From Spirochaetales bacterium (lineage in GTDB: Bacteria > Spirochaetota > Spirochaetia > SZUA-6 > RPPD01), in NCBI GenBank assembly GCA_016930675.1, contig JAFGGG010000026.1, positions 1 to 32,420 on the forward strand: a DNA stretch of 32,420 nt, read 5' to 3'. A program made the translations under genes and the position numbers. The notes below the pieces were generated by a model. The model was not told the DNA's origin, made no database searches, and saw nothing but the letters and a program-made list of their open reading frames with translations. Of this stretch, positions 18,304-25,949 are shown in pieces. How positions within the stretch are numbered: the stretch's first letter is position 1; each line of letters starts with the position of its first letter.

Positions 18304-18702
18304 ATGGTAGAACAAGGTGATATTGCAATCCCCAATAATGTTACGTTAGAAGTTGTAAAAGGAGAGGATGAAGGTCAGGTTTTTGCCATTACCAATAAAA
18401 CCATGACCATAGGCCGTGCGCCGGTCTGCGATATTAAACTGACCGATAAATACGCTTCCAACAAGCACTGTCAGATTGTTTTCAGGGGCGGTCATTTTAC
18501 GGTTATCGATCTGGGCAGTCTGAATAAAACCAAGGTCAACGGCAACATGTATGTACAGAAGAATCTAATAAACGGTGATATTGTCCGTGTGGGTAAAACC
18601 GAGCTCAAGTTCAACTGGGAAGCCATGGATGAGTCCAGCATCAGTGATGCGGACGATATTATGATCCCTGACGATGATTCGGCTTTAAAATCAGAAGAAT
18701 GA
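18304..18702 (+). CDS. Cytoplasmic FHA-domain protein
   Basis: The 132-aa protein is a single forkhead-associated domain, which binds phosphothreonine peptides. The conserved residues are present: G37-R38 (TIGRAP), S52-N53-K54-H55 (ASNKHCQIVF), and N79-G80 (TKVNG), followed by GDIVRVGKTELKF. A short acidic tail (about 107-132) follows, with no signal or membrane segment. AGGAGA precedes the ATG. It is convergent with the kinase/VWA operon and probably reads phosphothreonine made by the nearby kinase; that link is inferred from context. Confidence 0.9.
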   Translation: MVEQGDIAIPNNVTLEVVKGEDEGQVFAITNKTMTIGRAPVCDIKLTDKYASNKHCQIVFRGGHFTVIDLGSLNKTKVNGNMYVQKNLINGDIVRVGKTELKFNWEAMDESSISDADDIMIPDDDSALKSEE

Positions 18703-18732
18703 AAAAACCACCGCAAAAGATGGTGGCTTTTT
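18702..18732 (+). terminator. Rho-independent terminator of the FHA gene
   Basis: ccacc (18708-18712) pairs with ggtgg (18722-18726), extended by an A6 run on the left and a T5 run on the right with one mismatch. It follows the stop codon immediately. Confidence 0.8.
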
Positions 18733-18756
18733 CATAAGCAAATATCCTGGAACCGA

Positions 18757-18791
18757 CCGTGTACTAAAATCTAAAAGATTTTAGTACACGG
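18757..18791. repeat. Perfect 16-bp inverted repeat between convergent genes
   Basis: ccgtgtactaaaatct (18757-18772) and its exact complement (18776-18791) surround a 3-nt AAA loop. There is no T-run on either side. It sits 25 nt after the FHA terminator and 31 nt before the VWA gene end. It could be a bidirectional transcription barrier or a small palindromic repeat. Confidence 0.75.
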
Positions 18792-18821
18792 CGGGCCGTT
18801 TACACTGATTAAAATAATCGC

Positions 18822-20345
18822 TTATTTCCTTTTGCCTGTTTTAGGCTGTATAATTCCTGTCTTATCTTTAGATGGCGGTTTTGGTTTGCCTGCCTTAACC
18901 ACGGTTTTTGACTTTCTGGCTCGCGGATCGGTATACAGCTTCTTTTCTATACCCTCATTAAACACAATAGTAGTATTCCCCACCTTTATAAGATCGCCGG
19001 AGCGCAGTTCTTTGGATTTGACCAACTGATTATTTACTTTTATCGGAGTATTCCGGCTGACCACGGTATAGGTTCCCTTTTTCTTCTGCACAATTACTTC
19101 ATCGGACTTCAGCCTGGGCTCTCCCATAATGGTCAGGTCCGCCGACTCCGTGGCCCCGATAGTTACCGCGCTCTGATTCTCCATAATCGTTAACGGAGCC
19201 ATTTTTTTCTTCTTGCCGTCAACAGTTAACACCTCCAGACAAGGGTCCTTCTGCTTCGACTCAAACCTTACCTTGGAGAGCAGCCACAATAAAAGCAGAG
19301 CAAACGGAATCATAAAAAATATCCAAAATATAAATTCCGGCTGCGGCATACCGAATAAGGTATCGGAGTAATACGCTCTTTCCTTTTCAGCCTGAATAAC
19401 GGTCGCGCCCTGTTTCAGTTTAACATTTACGTATTTTTTTTCGGACGGTTCCATACCGGCATAGTACATAATCAGATACTCATGCAGAACACGGTCGCGA
19501 ATATGATTATAGAACTCTTTCAGACGGCTAATATCCTTGACCTTGTAATTAACTCCACCGGTGTCATCGGCGATTTTCCTAAGATCCGGATCTCTTGCGC
19601 CTTCGATAAGGCCGATGGTAAACACGGTAATACCCTCACGCTGGGCAAGTTCTATTGCTTTTTCAAGCCCCTTTCTCTCCGGGAAATGGGGATTTTCATC
19701 TTTGGTGGGAAAGTTCTCACCGTCCGATAAAAGCACTATCACTTTTCGTCCTCTGGAATTACTCATCTTATCGACCGAATGATAAAGCGCCTCATACAAC
19801 TCCGTATAACTCTCTTCCTTTTCCGGTCTCTCTATTTCCGTGAGAGCCTTGGCGATGCTGGCTTTGTCGCCGGTGGGCGCAACCTCCGAATCCAGCCTGA
19901 TATTAAAGGAGATGAGAGAAATCCTGTCCTCGGGATTATTTACGTTTCTCAACAGCTCTTTAATTGCTTCTTTGGCGTACGTGATGCGCCATGCCGACTC
20001 GTTCGCTGTTTCCTGCCCATACATATTCGTATACATGCTGCCCGAATTATCCATCAAAAACATGAGGTTAATGCCCTCGTTCACGTTAGCGCCATGCTTA
20101 AAAAAGATGATCTCCCTCTTTTCCGCTTTTTTATCGGGCACGGCTTCATAAAGCTCAAACTGCTCCTGTGTCAAATCGGTGATAGGATTCCCGTATAAGT
20201 CGGTGACACTCACATAGACCTTGATCTTCTGGTCCATAATCAGGGTCGAGTTGTCCACCTGCGATACGATAACCGTCTGCGCAGAGCTTAATACGGCGGA
20301 TAAACAAAGCAATATTACCGTGTATATCAGTATTTTATTTTTCAT
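18822..20345 (-). CDS. VWA-domain membrane protein with degenerate C-terminal FHA domain
   Basis: The 507-aa protein has a signal peptide (about 1-22), a beta-domain, then a von Willebrand A domain (about 90-290) with the MIDAS motif D99-x-S101-x-S103 (MDNSGSM) and LLSDGEN at 205-211. One membrane segment lies at about 338-357 (FIFWIFFMIPFALLLLWLL). A cytoplasmic region follows with an FHA-like fold (about 392-462: TIGATESADLTI, VNNQ, GDLIKVGNTTIVF) and a basic tail (KSKTVVKAGKPKPPSKDK). The phospho-binding Arg of FHA (TIGR) is Ala398, and the S-x-K-H block is not intact, so phosphopeptide binding is doubtful. AGGAGGAG precedes the ATG. It is the last gene of the kinase operon, 14 nt after the membrane FHA gene. 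Confidence 0.88.
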   Translation of the reverse strand: MKNKILIYTVILLCLSAVLSSAQTVIVSQVDNSTLIMDQKIKVYVSVTDLYGNPITDLTQEQFELYEAVPDKKAEKREIIFFKHGANVNEGINLMFLMDNSGSMYTNMYGQETANESAWRITYAKEAIKELLRNVNNPEDRISLISFNIRLDSEVAPTGDKASIAKALTEIERPEKEESYTELYEALYHSVDKMSNSRGRKVIVLLSDGENFPTKDENPHFPERKGLEKAIELAQREGITVFTIGLIEGARDPDLRKIADDTGGVNYKVKDISRLKEFYNHIRDRVLHEYLIMYYAGMEPSEKKYVNVKLKQGATVIQAEKERAYYSDTLFGMPQPEFIFWIFFMIPFALLLLWLLSKVRFESKQKDPCLEVLTVDGKKKKMAPLTIMENQSAVTIGATESADLTIMGEPRLKSDEVIVQKKKGTYTVVSRNTPIKVNNQLVKSKELRSGDLIKVGNTTIVFNEGIEKKLYTDPRARKSKTVVKAGKPKPPSKDKTGIIQPKTGKRK

Positions 20346-20359
20346 CTTTTCTCCTCCTG

Positions 20360-21253
20360 CTACTTTTTTCTAAAGAGGAACTGGGCTTCCCCCACGCGGA
20401 TGACATCACCGTCCTTTAACGCCGATTCGCTGATTTTTTTATCATTCACATACGTGCCTGCTTTGGAATTCTTGTCTTTGATAATGACTTTGTCCTTTTT
20501 ACTGTGAAGCGACGCGTGCTTCTGGGAAACCTGGCGGTAGTCGGAAAGGCTCATGTCCGCCTGTTCATCTCTGCCGATGGTAAACTGGCGCTGATTAAGC
20601 AGGTACTCTTTGCCTTTTGCTCTGCCGTTTAAAAGATAAAAAGAGGCACGAGCCAACTTGTTTTCCACAAAACCGTAGAAAATACCGATAAAAAGACCCA
20701 GTACCATAAATCCCAAAAGTCTCGCGTACAAGACATCGGGCACAAAGAGTTTCAGGCTGTATTCAAATACGATACCCCCCAAAAATCCTCCGATAAATCC
20801 GCCGATAATACCGTTCTTTATTTTGGCAAAGGATTTGCTTCTGATACCTTCCACCACACCGATAAATATTCCGAACGCGGCCCAGCCGAGAGCTCTGGCT
20901 ATGGGGTAACCCACGGTTTTAAAACTAACCGGAGCAAGAAAAAAACTGGTTCCCATAAACAGACCCACCTGCAACCCGGTAAGAACTCCCACGGCACCGC
21001 CGATGGCGCCGATTATAATACCCATAATCAGGCCGGCCTTAAGCTTTGACGAGGAATGAGAGAGAATGCCCTCATTCATACCGAAGCATCCGCCGACAAC
21101 AAGTCCCACCACACCGCCTATGGCAATCCCGAAAATCAGCAGGGAAGGAAAGTCAACTTGAAACGAAATCAGCACTTCGGCCAAAGGCCAGGCCAGCAGC
21201 CCGCCTATAATTCCGATCATACCGAAAAAGATTATTCTCATAGTCAATGACAT
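20360..21253 (-). CDS. Glycine-rich multi-pass membrane protein with C-terminal FHA domain
   Basis: The 297-aa protein has about six to seven hydrophobic, glycine-rich segments in residues 1-200 (such as GIAIGGVVGLVVGGCFG and GIIGGFIGGFLGGIVFE), with internal similarity between halves. A canonical cytoplasmic FHA domain closes the protein (about 213-295): FTIGRDEQADM, SQKHASLH, GTYVNDKK and GDVIRVGEAQFLF. All phosphothreonine-contacting positions (G-R, S-x-K-H, N) are kept. AGGAGG lies 5 nt before the ATG. It is 15 nt after the kinase gene, so it is a likely membrane-bound reader of the kinase's output. Transport or scaffolding roles are possible for the membrane part; nothing specific is recognised. 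Confidence 0.85.
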   Translation of the reverse strand: MSLTMRIIFFGMIGIIGGLLAWPLAEVLISFQVDFPSLLIFGIAIGGVVGLVVGGCFGMNEGILSHSSSKLKAGLIMGIIIGAIGGAVGVLTGLQVGLFMGTSFFLAPVSFKTVGYPIARALGWAAFGIFIGVVEGIRSKSFAKIKNGIIGGFIGGFLGGIVFEYSLKLFVPDVLYARLLGFMVLGLFIGIFYGFVENKLARASFYLLNGRAKGKEYLLNQRQFTIGRDEQADMSLSDYRQVSQKHASLHSKKDKVIIKDKNSKAGTYVNDKKISESALKDGDVIRVGEAQFLFRKK

Positions 21254-21268
21254 GGGGACCTCCTTTTT

Positions 21269-23206
21269 CTATTCTGTTATGTTAATTGATTTTTGTTTTT
21301 CATTATACGATATGGAAAGCCTGGTTGTGCTGTCCGAAGTAATCTTCACTCTGTAATTACTGAAAACCTCGTCGTTCTTCTTTATGGTGACCATATAATC
21401 TCTTTCCTCGAGCAAAAAGGTCTTGTCTTTTTTAGTGGTCTTTCCGAATTCCACAAATGATTTTGCCTTACCGCCCAAATAATCTTCACGGCGGTTGTCC
21501 AGCAAGATTTCCAGCCCCTCTGCATTGCTTGTCAGAACCAGTTTTCCCGGTTTTTTGATCATATCGATATCCAATTTTAAGGAATCCATTTGATTTTCGA
21601 TTGTGACTTCCACTTCTCTTGTATAGTATGAAGGAGCCACATACCTTATTCTATAAACGCGGCCCCGGTAGAGCTGTTCCTCGGCATACTTCCAGTCCGC
21701 CCAGCCGGCCTTTCCCTTATAATAGATCTCAACCTGGTCATTCAGGGAGACGCCGGTGATACCGTCTTTAACATAATGGAAAACAGGTATCTTGTCCTCT
21801 GAAGGTGTTTGGATATTAAATTGAATTATCTTGCGCTTCTCGGGTGTATCGGGATTTTGTTTCTGCAGATCGAGGGGATTGAGTGAAAACGCCGTGCAGT
21901 ACTTGCGGTTTTCTAAGGTTAATTCCAAATCATACATACCTGCCGGTAAAAACAGCGCGTGAGTAGTCAAGAACTGTTCCTTTTTTTCGGTTTTGCTTTT
22001 TGAGTTTGAAGGGATAACATTAGTAACGGGTGACAGCCGGTATTCATACTTAATCAGTTTCTCTTCGCCCTTTTCCGCCGCTTCATCATAATACGTAAGC
22101 ACGGCTTTGGCGTATACTTCGGATACATCTTTGTAATAATTATCCGGCACAATTATCTTAAGTTCCAGCGCGCCCATATCCCTGCCGCTGAACAACTCAT
22201 AAAATATACTGGAGGAGCTGACCAGGAAAACAGCACCGCCCGCGAGTACCAGAACAAGTGCGGCAACCGCTACTTTTAACATGAGAGAGCGGCCGCTGCT
22301 GCGCGGAATCTTGGTAAAAGTGGACTCTTTACCGGGAGCCTCGTGTAAATATTCTTTAATCGCCTTATTTATTTCCGAGGGGGTCTTATATTTTTTAAGA
22401 AAACGTGAAAACAGACTGATAATGTGCTCAAGATCAGCGTAACGCTTGTTCATCTTATGGTGCATGGTCTTTTTAATGACTTTTTTAAACACCCCCGGCA
22501 GTTTGGAAACATGCTTACCCGGTTTTACATACATGCCTTTGGTGATTTTATGGATGGTTTCCGCGGAAAAGCCGCCCGGATAGGGTTTTTTACCCGTTAC
22601 CATCTGATAAAGCATAATGCCCATGGAATAGATATCTGTTCTTTTATCCACATGTTTGGCGTCTTTAATCTGTTCCGGCGACATATAGGACGGGGTACCC
22701 ATGACGACACCGGTCTTGGTAAGCTCTTTGTCAGCTTCCGCCTCCACCATGGCGATACCGAAATCAAACAGTTTGACATCGCCGTTTTTGGATATGAGCA
22801 CGTTGTCCGGTTTAATATCCCTGTGAATAACCCCTTTGTGATGCGCGTACTGCAGGCCGCGGCAGATCTCTCTGAAAATCAGGGCTGCGGCCAGCGGGGG
22901 AATCTTTTTTTTCTTGTCGATCAGATCTTCCAGCGAAATGCCGTCGATATGCTCCATTACGATAAAATAAGACTTTCCATGCTTGAAATGGTCGTATACC
23001 GAAATAATATTCTCGTGACGAAACCCCATCATAACGTTCGCTTCACGCTTAAAGCGTTCGGACAAGGTCTTCGCGGTGGAGATACTTAAACGTTTAATCA
23101 CGATATGTTTTTTTAGGGTGGGATGGATGGCCTTATATACTTTACCCATTCCGCCTTCACCCACTACGCTTACTATTTTATATTTATCGATCATTTTATC
23201 TGCCAT
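21269..23206 (-). CDS. Transmembrane Ser/Thr protein kinase with extracytoplasmic PEGA-like domain
   Basis: The 645-aa protein starts with a Hanks-type kinase domain (about 9-270): glycine loop GEGGMGKVY (16-24), ATP-anchoring K38, HRDIKPDNV with catalytic D130, DFG with D148, and GTPSYMSPEQ in place of APE. A linker leads to one membrane segment (about 308-329). The extracytoplasmic part (331-645) is beta-rich and ends in a PEGA-like repeat (KLVLTSNAEGLEILLDN ... YMVTIKK). The organisation matches PknB-type receptors that sense an external signal and phosphorylate Ser or Thr inside the cell. GAGGTT precedes the ATG. The gene lies between a metallophosphatase and two FHA proteins in one operon, which suggests a writer/eraser/reader unit. 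Confidence 0.93.
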   Translation of the reverse strand: MADKMIDKYKIVSVVGEGGMGKVYKAIHPTLKKHIVIKRLSISTAKTLSERFKREANVMMGFRHENIISVYDHFKHGKSYFIVMEHIDGISLEDLIDKKKKIPPLAAALIFREICRGLQYAHHKGVIHRDIKPDNVLISKNGDVKLFDFGIAMVEAEADKELTKTGVVMGTPSYMSPEQIKDAKHVDKRTDIYSMGIMLYQMVTGKKPYPGGFSAETIHKITKGMYVKPGKHVSKLPGVFKKVIKKTMHHKMNKRYADLEHIISLFSRFLKKYKTPSEINKAIKEYLHEAPGKESTFTKIPRSSGRSLMLKVAVAALVLVLAGGAVFLVSSSSIFYELFSGRDMGALELKIIVPDNYYKDVSEVYAKAVLTYYDEAAEKGEEKLIKYEYRLSPVTNVIPSNSKSKTEKKEQFLTTHALFLPAGMYDLELTLENRKYCTAFSLNPLDLQKQNPDTPEKRKIIQFNIQTPSEDKIPVFHYVKDGITGVSLNDQVEIYYKGKAGWADWKYAEEQLYRGRVYRIRYVAPSYYTREVEVTIENQMDSLKLDIDMIKKPGKLVLTSNAEGLEILLDNRREDYLGGKAKSFVEFGKTTKKDKTFLLEERDYMVTIKKNDEVFSNYRVKITSDSTTRLSISYNEKQKSINITE

Positions 23207-23246
23207 TGTCTAACCTCGTATTTAAGAACTATAATAAAACCGCTCT

Positions 23247-24317
23247 TTATGAATATAAAGCCCCGGCCTTATTCTCTATTTCAATAATACTTTTTTCCAA
23301 ATCGATCTCACCTTCCGGATCAACAATAGTCACGTAGAACTTGAGGGGATTATGCAGCTGAATATACTTGCCTTGGGCCCGTTTATTATGAGTTCCGGAA
23401 ACCGGCCTGTGTCCGCCAAAATACATACTCCGCCACCATACCTCCTCAGGGAGATAGTATTGAATCATTTTGGTGACGCTGTCTTTTTCCGCATCATTAT
23501 TATCCGTCCAGGTAAGCCCCGTTACAACATCAGGATTAGTCCTGTAGTTAATGATTTTTTTGGCCTCATAAAATGTTTTGGGTTCGGAGTGGGAAATAAT
23601 AAAATGCCGGCCTATGGCCAGCAGGGGCATATTCTTTTCAAAGGCATAATACACTTTAAGGAATTCTTCCCCGTAAAACCGTTTGACATACTCCAATACC
23701 ATGGCACCTTCGTAGGCGTACTTTCTAAAAGGGAAGTTCCCTCCGCCGTTTTCATTGCTTATATTTTCATGATTGCCCTTTAAAAAATGGAAGTTGGCGG
23801 GGTATGCTCCCTTCAATTCCATCACCATCTCCATCACTCCCATGCTCTCTTTCATTTCTTCGTCCATATATTTGCGGGTCTGATACAGATTCTGGAATTC
23901 ATCAAAGGCTTTTTTCCAACGATCGGCTTTTCTGCCTTCGGCGTGGAAGCCGTCACCCACGCATACTACCTGCAGTTGGTTGAGTGCCAGTTTTTGCAGC
24001 ACGGACACCCCGGATTCATCGCTGTAGAGCATGGTACTCAAAAGAAATTCCATGCGCGCGTGCAGGTCGGGCATAATGAGTGTGGGGATATCCTTTTTTA
24101 AATGTATAATACCGCCCGCTTTACCTCGCGCGTCTTTGGGGCGGATTGATTCATCTTCATTTTCGAGCACGCGATTTATATTGTAGACAAGCTTTAAATA
24201 CTCATTCCCATTGGGAGGCGTGGTTCTGGTGTATATTTTCTTTAAACGCTCATGCAAAGCAGTTATAGGACCGTTCTCCTCACCGGGTTGATTTTCATTT
24301 ATAATTGTATCGCCCAT
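23247..24317 (-). CDS. Calcineurin-like metallophosphoesterase, PPP-phosphatase type
   Basis: The 356-aa cytoplasmic protein shows all metal-site motifs of the PPP/calcineurin superfamily: D84-x-H86 (PDLHAR), G121-D122-G123 with H125, G181-N182-H183-E184, H243 (ISHSEP) and G302-H303. Two metals are expected in the active site. It sits in an operon with a Ser/Thr kinase, so removal of phosphate from Ser or Thr is the likely job; many such enzymes instead cleave nucleotides or other phosphoesters. The N-terminal 70 residues are not recognised. No clear ribosome binding site precedes the ATG at 24317. It is separated by 40 nt from the kinase gene and 53 nt from the upstream gene. Confidence 0.85.
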   Translation of the reverse strand: MGDTIINENQPGEENGPITALHERLKKIYTRTTPPNGNEYLKLVYNINRVLENEDESIRPKDARGKAGGIIHLKKDIPTLIMPDLHARMEFLLSTMLYSDESGVSVLQKLALNQLQVVCVGDGFHAEGRKADRWKKAFDEFQNLYQTRKYMDEEMKESMGVMEMVMELKGAYPANFHFLKGNHENISNENGGGNFPFRKYAYEGAMVLEYVKRFYGEEFLKVYYAFEKNMPLLAIGRHFIISHSEPKTFYEAKKIINYRTNPDVVTGLTWTDNNDAEKDSVTKMIQYYLPEEVWWRSMYFGGHRPVSGTHNKRAQGKYIQLHNPLKFYVTIVDPEGEIDLEKSIIEIENKAGALYS

Positions 24318-24370
24318 AATAAAACAGTTTTTGGCGGGAGATGATATGCGGGATCTCCCTTACCTATCAG

Positions 24371-24901
24371 TTACTCCATGATAGTTTTATTTACTTCCAC
24401 AAATTCCTCTTCGATGATAGTTGCGGTTTCAATAATCGTCTGCTGCTGTTCTTCGGGACTCATCTCTTCGTCTTTACATACGGCAATTTTAAATATCTGA
24501 GAGGTACTTTTAACAGGGCCGCCCTCGAATTGAATAATGCCGTCCACCTGGACATCGCTTGCCAGATTCGAACTGTCGCTCTCGGCGCTTTCGGGGATGT
24601 CGGTGCGCATGCCGATACTCGAATACTTTACCGTACGCGCTCCGTCCACAAGCGGACCTATATTTACCAGAGAACCGGAATAGGTCAGGGCTATGGCTCC
24701 CTTCTCATCTTCTTTATTCAGGCTGTCAATCTCTTCCATGCCCATCTCGGAAATTTTATCTTCGAATACCGCCTTTTTTTCAAGCCAGCACTGAGCCACC
24801 TTTTCTACCGCGTCTTCTCCTTCTTCCGTTTTTACGGACTGCGCCAGCCCTTTGATATGCTGCTGGATATTTGAAGGTATTTGATCCAAATACTCACCCA
24901 T
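24371..24901 (-). CDS. Conserved-looking cytoplasmic protein of unknown function
   Basis: The 176-aa product has no signal or membrane segment. The N-terminal 70 residues are helical and charged; the middle contains ALTYSGSLVNIGPLVDGART, which looks like a structured core; the C-terminus (about 147-176) is strongly acidic and helical. No family is recognised. AGGAGG lies 6 nt before the ATG, and a promoter with a perfect -35 box is upstream. It is the first gene of the kinase/phosphatase/FHA/VWA operon, so it may be a regulator or substrate of that system; this is inferred only from position. Confidence 0.75.
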   Translation of the reverse strand: MGEYLDQIPSNIQQHIKGLAQSVKTEEGEDAVEKVAQCWLEKKAVFEDKISEMGMEEIDSLNKEDEKGAIALTYSGSLVNIGPLVDGARTVKYSSIGMRTDIPESAESDSSNLASDVQVDGIIQFEGGPVKSTSQIFKIAVCKDEEMSPEEQQQTIIETATIIEEEFVEVNKTIME

Positions 24902-24937
24902 TGTGCTCCTCCTTTTTTAATACTGATAACTTAAACC

Positions 24938-24966
24938 AGAATAATCCGCAATCCCTGCAATGTCAA
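24938..24966 (-). promoter_or_regulatory. Promoter of the kinase/phosphatase/FHA operon
   Basis: On the minus strand TTGACA (24966-24961), a 17-bp spacer and TATTCT (24943-24938) precede the first gene of five closely spaced genes (gaps 53, 40, 15 and 14 nt), making a transcript from about 24930 to 18822 plausible. Confidence 0.6.
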
Positions 24967-25024
24967 GGAAAAAATATATTAGAAATTTATTTTGCAGCAA
25001 GCGTCCGTGCAGCGCAAAGCGCCC

Positions 25025-25053
25025 TTGACAAACAGGTGGAGACAAATTAGCAT
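25025..25053 (+). promoter_or_regulatory. Possible promoter giving a leaderless transcript
   Basis: TTGACA (25025-25030), a 17-bp spacer and TAGCAT (25048-25053) end 8 nt before the ATG at 25062. If used, transcription would begin at or next to the start codon. No Shine-Dalgarno is close to the ATG. Confidence 0.4.
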
Positions 25054-25061
25054 CGACCTTA

Positions 25062-25946
25062 ATGAAAAAATCAGCGTTATTAGCGGGCGTGCTCGTATTA
25101 ATAATATGCTGGGCCCAGGCGCAAAGTTTAACTGAAATTTCCCGCACACGTATCGATTTCGGACCGGGGCAGGCCCAGATCGGGCTGGAGAGCAGCGCGG
25201 GCGAGCAATGGAAGCCCCTTTTTTTCGCTGTCGACGACCGGGGCCTTATCCATATCCCGGATTTCTATAAGCAGCGTATTGCCCTGTTCGACGCAAAAGG
25301 AAAGCTCGTGGCGGCCAAGCCCTGCGCCAAGGGCATTTCCCCACGCATGAACTTTTTCGCCCTGGCGCCCAATGGCAGCTACGTCACCTTTTCAGACAGC
25401 GCGCTTTTTCTGATTAAGGCGGACGGCGAGTTGGGCTGGCAGTACAGCTTCGGCCCCGCGGTTATTCCGCAGAGAATCTTTACCACTGATGCTGCCCTGT
25501 TCGTGATTCTACCGCCCCACCTGGACTCGGACGGCAGGGCGCTGGTGTTCGACTACAACAACTCCCGGCCTCTGGGACGCTTCGGCATCCGGCATGAGGG
25601 AAAAGGCATACCGGTTGTTCAGAACTCCGGCGAACTGCCCTTTACCCTGGATATCGCGCAGATGGCGTATCTTCCGCAGTACTCGGGAAAATTCCAAAGC
25701 GACAGCGGCGCGGCGCTCATTTATATCAGCGGCAGCGGCCAAAGCGTGTGGAAACAAAAACACTCATCCGGTGAAACAATCCTGATCTACTCCCCCCAGG
25801 GCGCGCTCACGCATCAGGGCTCGATCTACTATCCCGAAGGAGCGAGCGGTACGGGCTTTTGGACGAGTGTCGATGAAAAGCTGGTTGTGTATAAAAACTA
25901 CTTCTCCGACGAGTATATGGAGATTGTGGGGTACGGGTTCAGGTAA
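25062..25946 (+). CDS. Secreted beta-propeller-like protein
   Basis: The 294-aa protein has a signal peptide (about 1-20, cleavage likely after AQA) and repeated NHL/WD-like strands: DDRGLIHIPDFYKQRIALFD, PNGSYVTFSDSALFLIKADG and related segments. It looks like the N-terminal propeller of the same protein family whose C-terminal propeller blades and SH3 domain are seen at 31865-32420, but it has no SH3 part. It is visibly more GC-rich than its neighbours. The ATG has no good ribosome binding site; GGAG is about 22 nt upstream. Its stop is 3 nt from the convergent ATPase stop, raising the possibility that it was cut short when the accessory region formed. Function unknown. Confidence 0.7.
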   Translation: MKKSALLAGVLVLIICWAQAQSLTEISRTRIDFGPGQAQIGLESSAGEQWKPLFFAVDDRGLIHIPDFYKQRIALFDAKGKLVAAKPCAKGISPRMNFFALAPNGSYVTFSDSALFLIKADGELGWQYSFGPAVIPQRIFTTDAALFVILPPHLDSDGRALVFDYNNSRPLGRFGIRHEGKGIPVVQNSGELPFTLDIAQMAYLPQYSGKFQSDSGAALIYISGSGQSVWKQKHSSGETILIYSPQGALTHQGSIYYPEGASGTGFWTSVDEKLVVYKNYFSDEYMEIVGYGFR

Positions 25947-25949
25947 TCC

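Noticed and set aside
22424..23089. Long plus-strand frame of 221 codons opposite the kinase domain
   Set aside because: It lies entirely antisense to conserved kinase motifs, has no recognisable domain and no promoter or ribosome binding site; it is a shadow of codon bias.
24341..24874. Plus-strand frame of 177 codons opposite the 176-aa gene
   Set aside because: The minus-strand gene has AGGAGG, a promoter and operon context; the plus-strand frame has none of these and an unlikely composition.
18304..24901. Type VI secretion regulatory locus
   Set aside because: Kinase and FHA genes are present but no tss structural genes, and the phosphatase is not the PP2C type used there.
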